Shown piece after piece: positions 61,824 to 64,000 of a DNA stretch of 64,000 nucleotides. Each line of letters opens with the position of its first letter. Position 1 is the stretch's first letter. The translations under genes and the position numbers were made by a program. The DNA lies in contig CANIVF010000004.1 of assembly GCA_947470895.1 (NCBI GenBank), positions 1 through 64,000 on the forward strand, in the 5' to 3' direction. This stretch comes from Bacteroidota bacterium (lineage in GTDB: Bacteria > Bacteroidota > Bacteroidia > Cytophagales > Cyclobacteriaceae). The notes beneath the pieces were generated by a model. That model searched no databases, was not told where the DNA came from, and saw nothing but the letters and a program-made list of their open reading frames with translations.

Positions 61824-64000
61824 ATGATTAAGAAAGTCATCTTTTCCATGCTGTCATTGATGTTGTTTTTCACAACCAATGCACAGCGCAAAAAAACGCA
61901 AACAGCAACCACAACTCCTTCGGCAACAGCCACTGATCTTAATGATTATTTCAAAGAGGTAAAGTGGAGAAGTATTGGTCCATTCCGAGGAGGTCGATCG
62001 AATACTGCAACCGGTGTGGTTGGAGATATCACTACCTACTACATGGGCACTACTGGTGGCGGTCTTTGGAAAACGGAAGACATGGGCCTTACCTGGAATA
62101 ATATTTCCGATGGATTTTTTAAGAAAGGATCTGTTGGCGCGGTAGCTGTTTCAGAAAGTGACCCTAACGTAGTTTATGTAGGCATGGGCGAGCATGCCAT
62201 TCGCGGGGTGATGACACATCATGGTGATGGTGTTTACAAATCTACCGATGCCGGCAAAACCTGGAAGAAAATGGGATTGGATGTGACACAGCAAATTTCG
62301 CGCATTGCTATTCATCCCAAAGATCCAAACATCGTTTATGTTGCGGCACAAGGCGCTATTTATGGAAACTCAGATCGTGGTGTATTCAAATCGGTGGATG
62401 GCGGTACTACCTGGAAAAGAACTTTGTATGTTGATGATAAAACAGGATGTGTTGAGATATCGATGGACATGAATAACCCACGGGTTCTTTATGCTGCCAT
62501 GAACGAATATGGTCGTTTGCCATGGAAAGTAATCAGTGGAGGTGCAGGCAGTGGTCTTTATAAATCAACGGATAGTGGTGAGACCTGGGGAAAAATTCAC
62601 AACGGCTTGCCAAAGGAATTAGGTAAGATGGCGGTATCGGTAAGTCGTGCTAATTCAAACAAAGTGTACCTTCTTTTAGAAAGTGATTCTGATAAAGAAT
62701 TGGGCGGCTTGTTTGTTTCCAACGATGCAGGCGCGAACTGGACACGGGTTACCAACGATCACCGATTGATTCAAAGAGCGTGGTACTATATAGAGTTATT
62801 CACCGATCCAAAAGATGAGAATACCATTTATGTATTGAGTGCCCCCGCCATGCGCTCCATGGACGGTGGAAAAACCTGGGAGAATCTTTATGGAACACAT
62901 GGAGATTATCACGACTTATGGATTAACCCAGATAATCCAAAGAACATGGTTATTGCTAATGATGGTGGAGCCAGTGTTTCGGTAAACTTTGGTAAAACCT
63001 GGTCTGCGCAAAGCAACATGCCGACTGCACAATTCTATCGCATCAATGTGGATAATAGCTTTCCCTATAATATATATGCTGGCCAGCAGGATAATACTTC
63101 TGTTAAAATTGCCAGTCAGGAATTAGGTAGTGGTGGAATTACTAATGCAAGTTGGACTTCTTCTGCAGGAGGCGAGAGTGCGTTCCTAGCTTTCAATCCG
63201 GATGATCCACGGTATGTTATGGGAGGAAGTTATCAGGGAACGATTGAACTATTAGATACGAAAGCACAAGCAGGAACAAGCGTGATGGCAGCACCCATTC
63301 AATATTTGGGAATGGATGCCAAGGATATCAAATATCGTTACAATTGGAACGCGCCCATCATCTGGTCGAAGCATGAGCCAAACACATTCTATCATGGCTC
63401 ACAATACTTGTTGCGCACGAGAGATATGGGTGTAACCTGGATTGAAGCCTCGCCTGATCTTACACGCAATGAAAAAGAGAAGCAAGGCAAAGGCGGTGGC
63501 CCTTACACCAACGAAGCCGTAGGTGCTGAAAATTATGGAACATTAAGTTATGTTATTGAATCGCCACATGAAAAAGGAGTGATCTGGACAGGCAGTGATG
63601 ATGGATTAGTTCATGTAACCAGAGATAATGGAGCAAGTTGGCAAAATGTTACTCCTGCAGGCTTACAAGAGTGTTTGATCAACGCGATTGAAGTTTCTCC
63701 GCATGACCCTGCCATGGCCTATATAGCCACTACCCGTTATAAGTTTAACGATTACACTCCAGCACTGTATAAGACAACGGATTATGGTAAGACGTGGTCA
63801 AGAATCAATACTGGCATTCCTCAGGGGGCTTTCACCCGTGTAGTGAGAGAAGATGATAAGCGTAAAGATTTACTTTATGCAGGAACCGAAACCGGAGTTT
63901 ATCTTTCGTGGAATGGTGGTAAAGAGTGGACGCCACTTCAACTTAATTTGCCATTAACACCGATTACTGATTTACGCGTTCATCAGGGTGATCTTATCGC
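61824..64000 (+). CDS. Exported Asp-box/VPS10-like beta-propeller protein (3' end beyond window)
   Basis: From ATG 61824 the frame is open to the window edge (725 codons). A signal peptide ends near FFTTNA, leaving Gln first. Asp-box repeats fill the rest: [78 protein letters not shown]. The mature start ([19 protein letters not shown]) resembles the start of the protein at 51976 (RSVGPANMSGR), so the two are paralogues. Ligand and enzymatic activity are unknown. The C-terminal end, and any T9SS sorting domain, is not visible. Confidence 0.9.
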   Translation, partial: MIKKVIFSMLSLMLFFTTNAQRKKTQTATTTPSATATDLNDYFKEVKWRSIGPFRGGRSNTATGVVGDITTYYMGTTGGGLWKTEDMGLTWNNISDGFFKKGSVGAVAVSESDPNVVYVGMGEHAIRGVMTHHGDGVYKSTDAGKTWKKMGLDVTQQISRIAIHPKDPNIVYVAAQGAIYGNSDRGVFKSVDGGTTWKRTLYVDDKTGCVEISMDMNNPRVLYAAMNEYGRLPWKVISGGAGSGLYKSTDSGETWGKIHNGLPKELGKMAVSVSRANSNKVYLLLESDSDKELGGLFVSNDAGANWTRVTNDHRLIQRAWYYIELFTDPKDENTIYVLSAPAMRSMDGGKTWENLYGTHGDYHDLWINPDNPKNMVIANDGGASVSVNFGKTWSAQSNMPTAQFYRINVDNSFPYNIYAGQQDNTSVKIASQELGSGGITNASWTSSAGGESAFLAFNPDDPRYVMGGSYQGTIELLDTKAQAGTSVMAAPIQYLGMDAKDIKYRYNWNAPIIWSKHEPNTFYHGSQYLLRTRDMGVTWIEASPDLTRNEKEKQGKGGGPYTNEAVGAENYGTLSYVIESPHEKGVIWTGSDDGLVHVTRDNGASWQNVTPAGLQECLINAIEVSPHDPAMAYIATTRYKFNDYTPALYKTTDYGKTWSRINTGIPQGAFTRVVREDDKRKDLLYAGTETGVYLSWNGGKEWTPLQLNLPLTPITDLRVHQGDLI

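Overview
The window looks like chromosomal DNA of a Bacteroidota bacterium, most likely of the Cytophagales/Cytophagia type. Support comes from a giant secreted protein with a C-terminal type IX secretion (T9SS) sorting domain, several proteins carrying the carboxypeptidase-D-like module that ends in the SEVVVTGY-type motif of TonB receptors, a DUF5686 outer-membrane protein, the short-chain L-threonine dehydrogenase next to kbl, moderate-to-low GC, and a lack of clear Shine-Dalgarno sequences. No rRNA, tRNA, CRISPR array, transposase or prophage was recognised.

Layout. (1) 408-7144, + strand: a surface-polysaccharide cluster with three GT4-type glycosyltransferases, a hexapeptide acyltransferase, an O-antigen ligase/polymerase and a WecA/MraY-type initiating transferase. 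(2) 7167-9524: pheS, a sugar aminotransferase (DegT family) and an internally deleted 3-hydroxyacyl-CoA dehydrogenase relic. (3) 9602-15363: a Rieske-like lipoprotein, an amino-acid permease, and an ECF sigma factor coupled to an anti-sigma/TonB hybrid, divergent from a VWA-domain protein that carries the same carboxypeptidase-D-like module. (4) 15486-18837: a sugar-transfer mini-operon (GT2-GT9 fusion, GT2, FkbM methyltransferase). (5) 18922-24685: an ECF sigma/zinc-finger anti-sigma pair coupled to gmk and nadD, a DUF5686 protein and mnmH. (6) 25564-31530: the T9SS protein with nine 80-residue (240-bp) repeats. (7) 31972-49914: a second, larger polysaccharide locus with ATP-grasp enzyme, PLP aminotransferase, Wzy, Wzx, a formyltransferase-like/beta-propeller hybrid, further GT4 enzymes, a polysaccharide deacetylase, a WcaJ-type initiating transferase, a Wza-like exporter and a Wzc-like tyrosine autokinase. 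(8) 50133-55110: selD, glutaminyl-peptide cyclotransferase and an Asp-box propeller protein. (9) 55457-59086, - strand: pyrH, frr, an Lgt-family protein and two further genes. (10) 59186-61684: divergent L-threonine catabolism genes (tdh-type SDR; small ORF plus kbl). (11) 61824-end: a second Asp-box propeller protein cut by the window edge.

How the genes fit together. Both polysaccharide blocks have their own lipid-carrier initiating enzyme (WecA type at 6092, WcaJ type at 45282), and the second has a complete Wzx/Wzy/Wza/Wzc export set. SelD and MnmH together give a selenophosphate-to-selenouridine tRNA pathway. The glutaminyl cyclotransferase matches the proteins exported by signal peptidase I, because four of them appear to start with glutamine after cleavage. 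The sigma/anti-sigma-TonB/VWA block at 11609-15363 is the most system-like unit whose function I cannot name.

Limits. All family calls come from reading motifs and overall protein shape. No database search was run. Sugar specificities of the glycosyltransferases cannot be read from the sequence.
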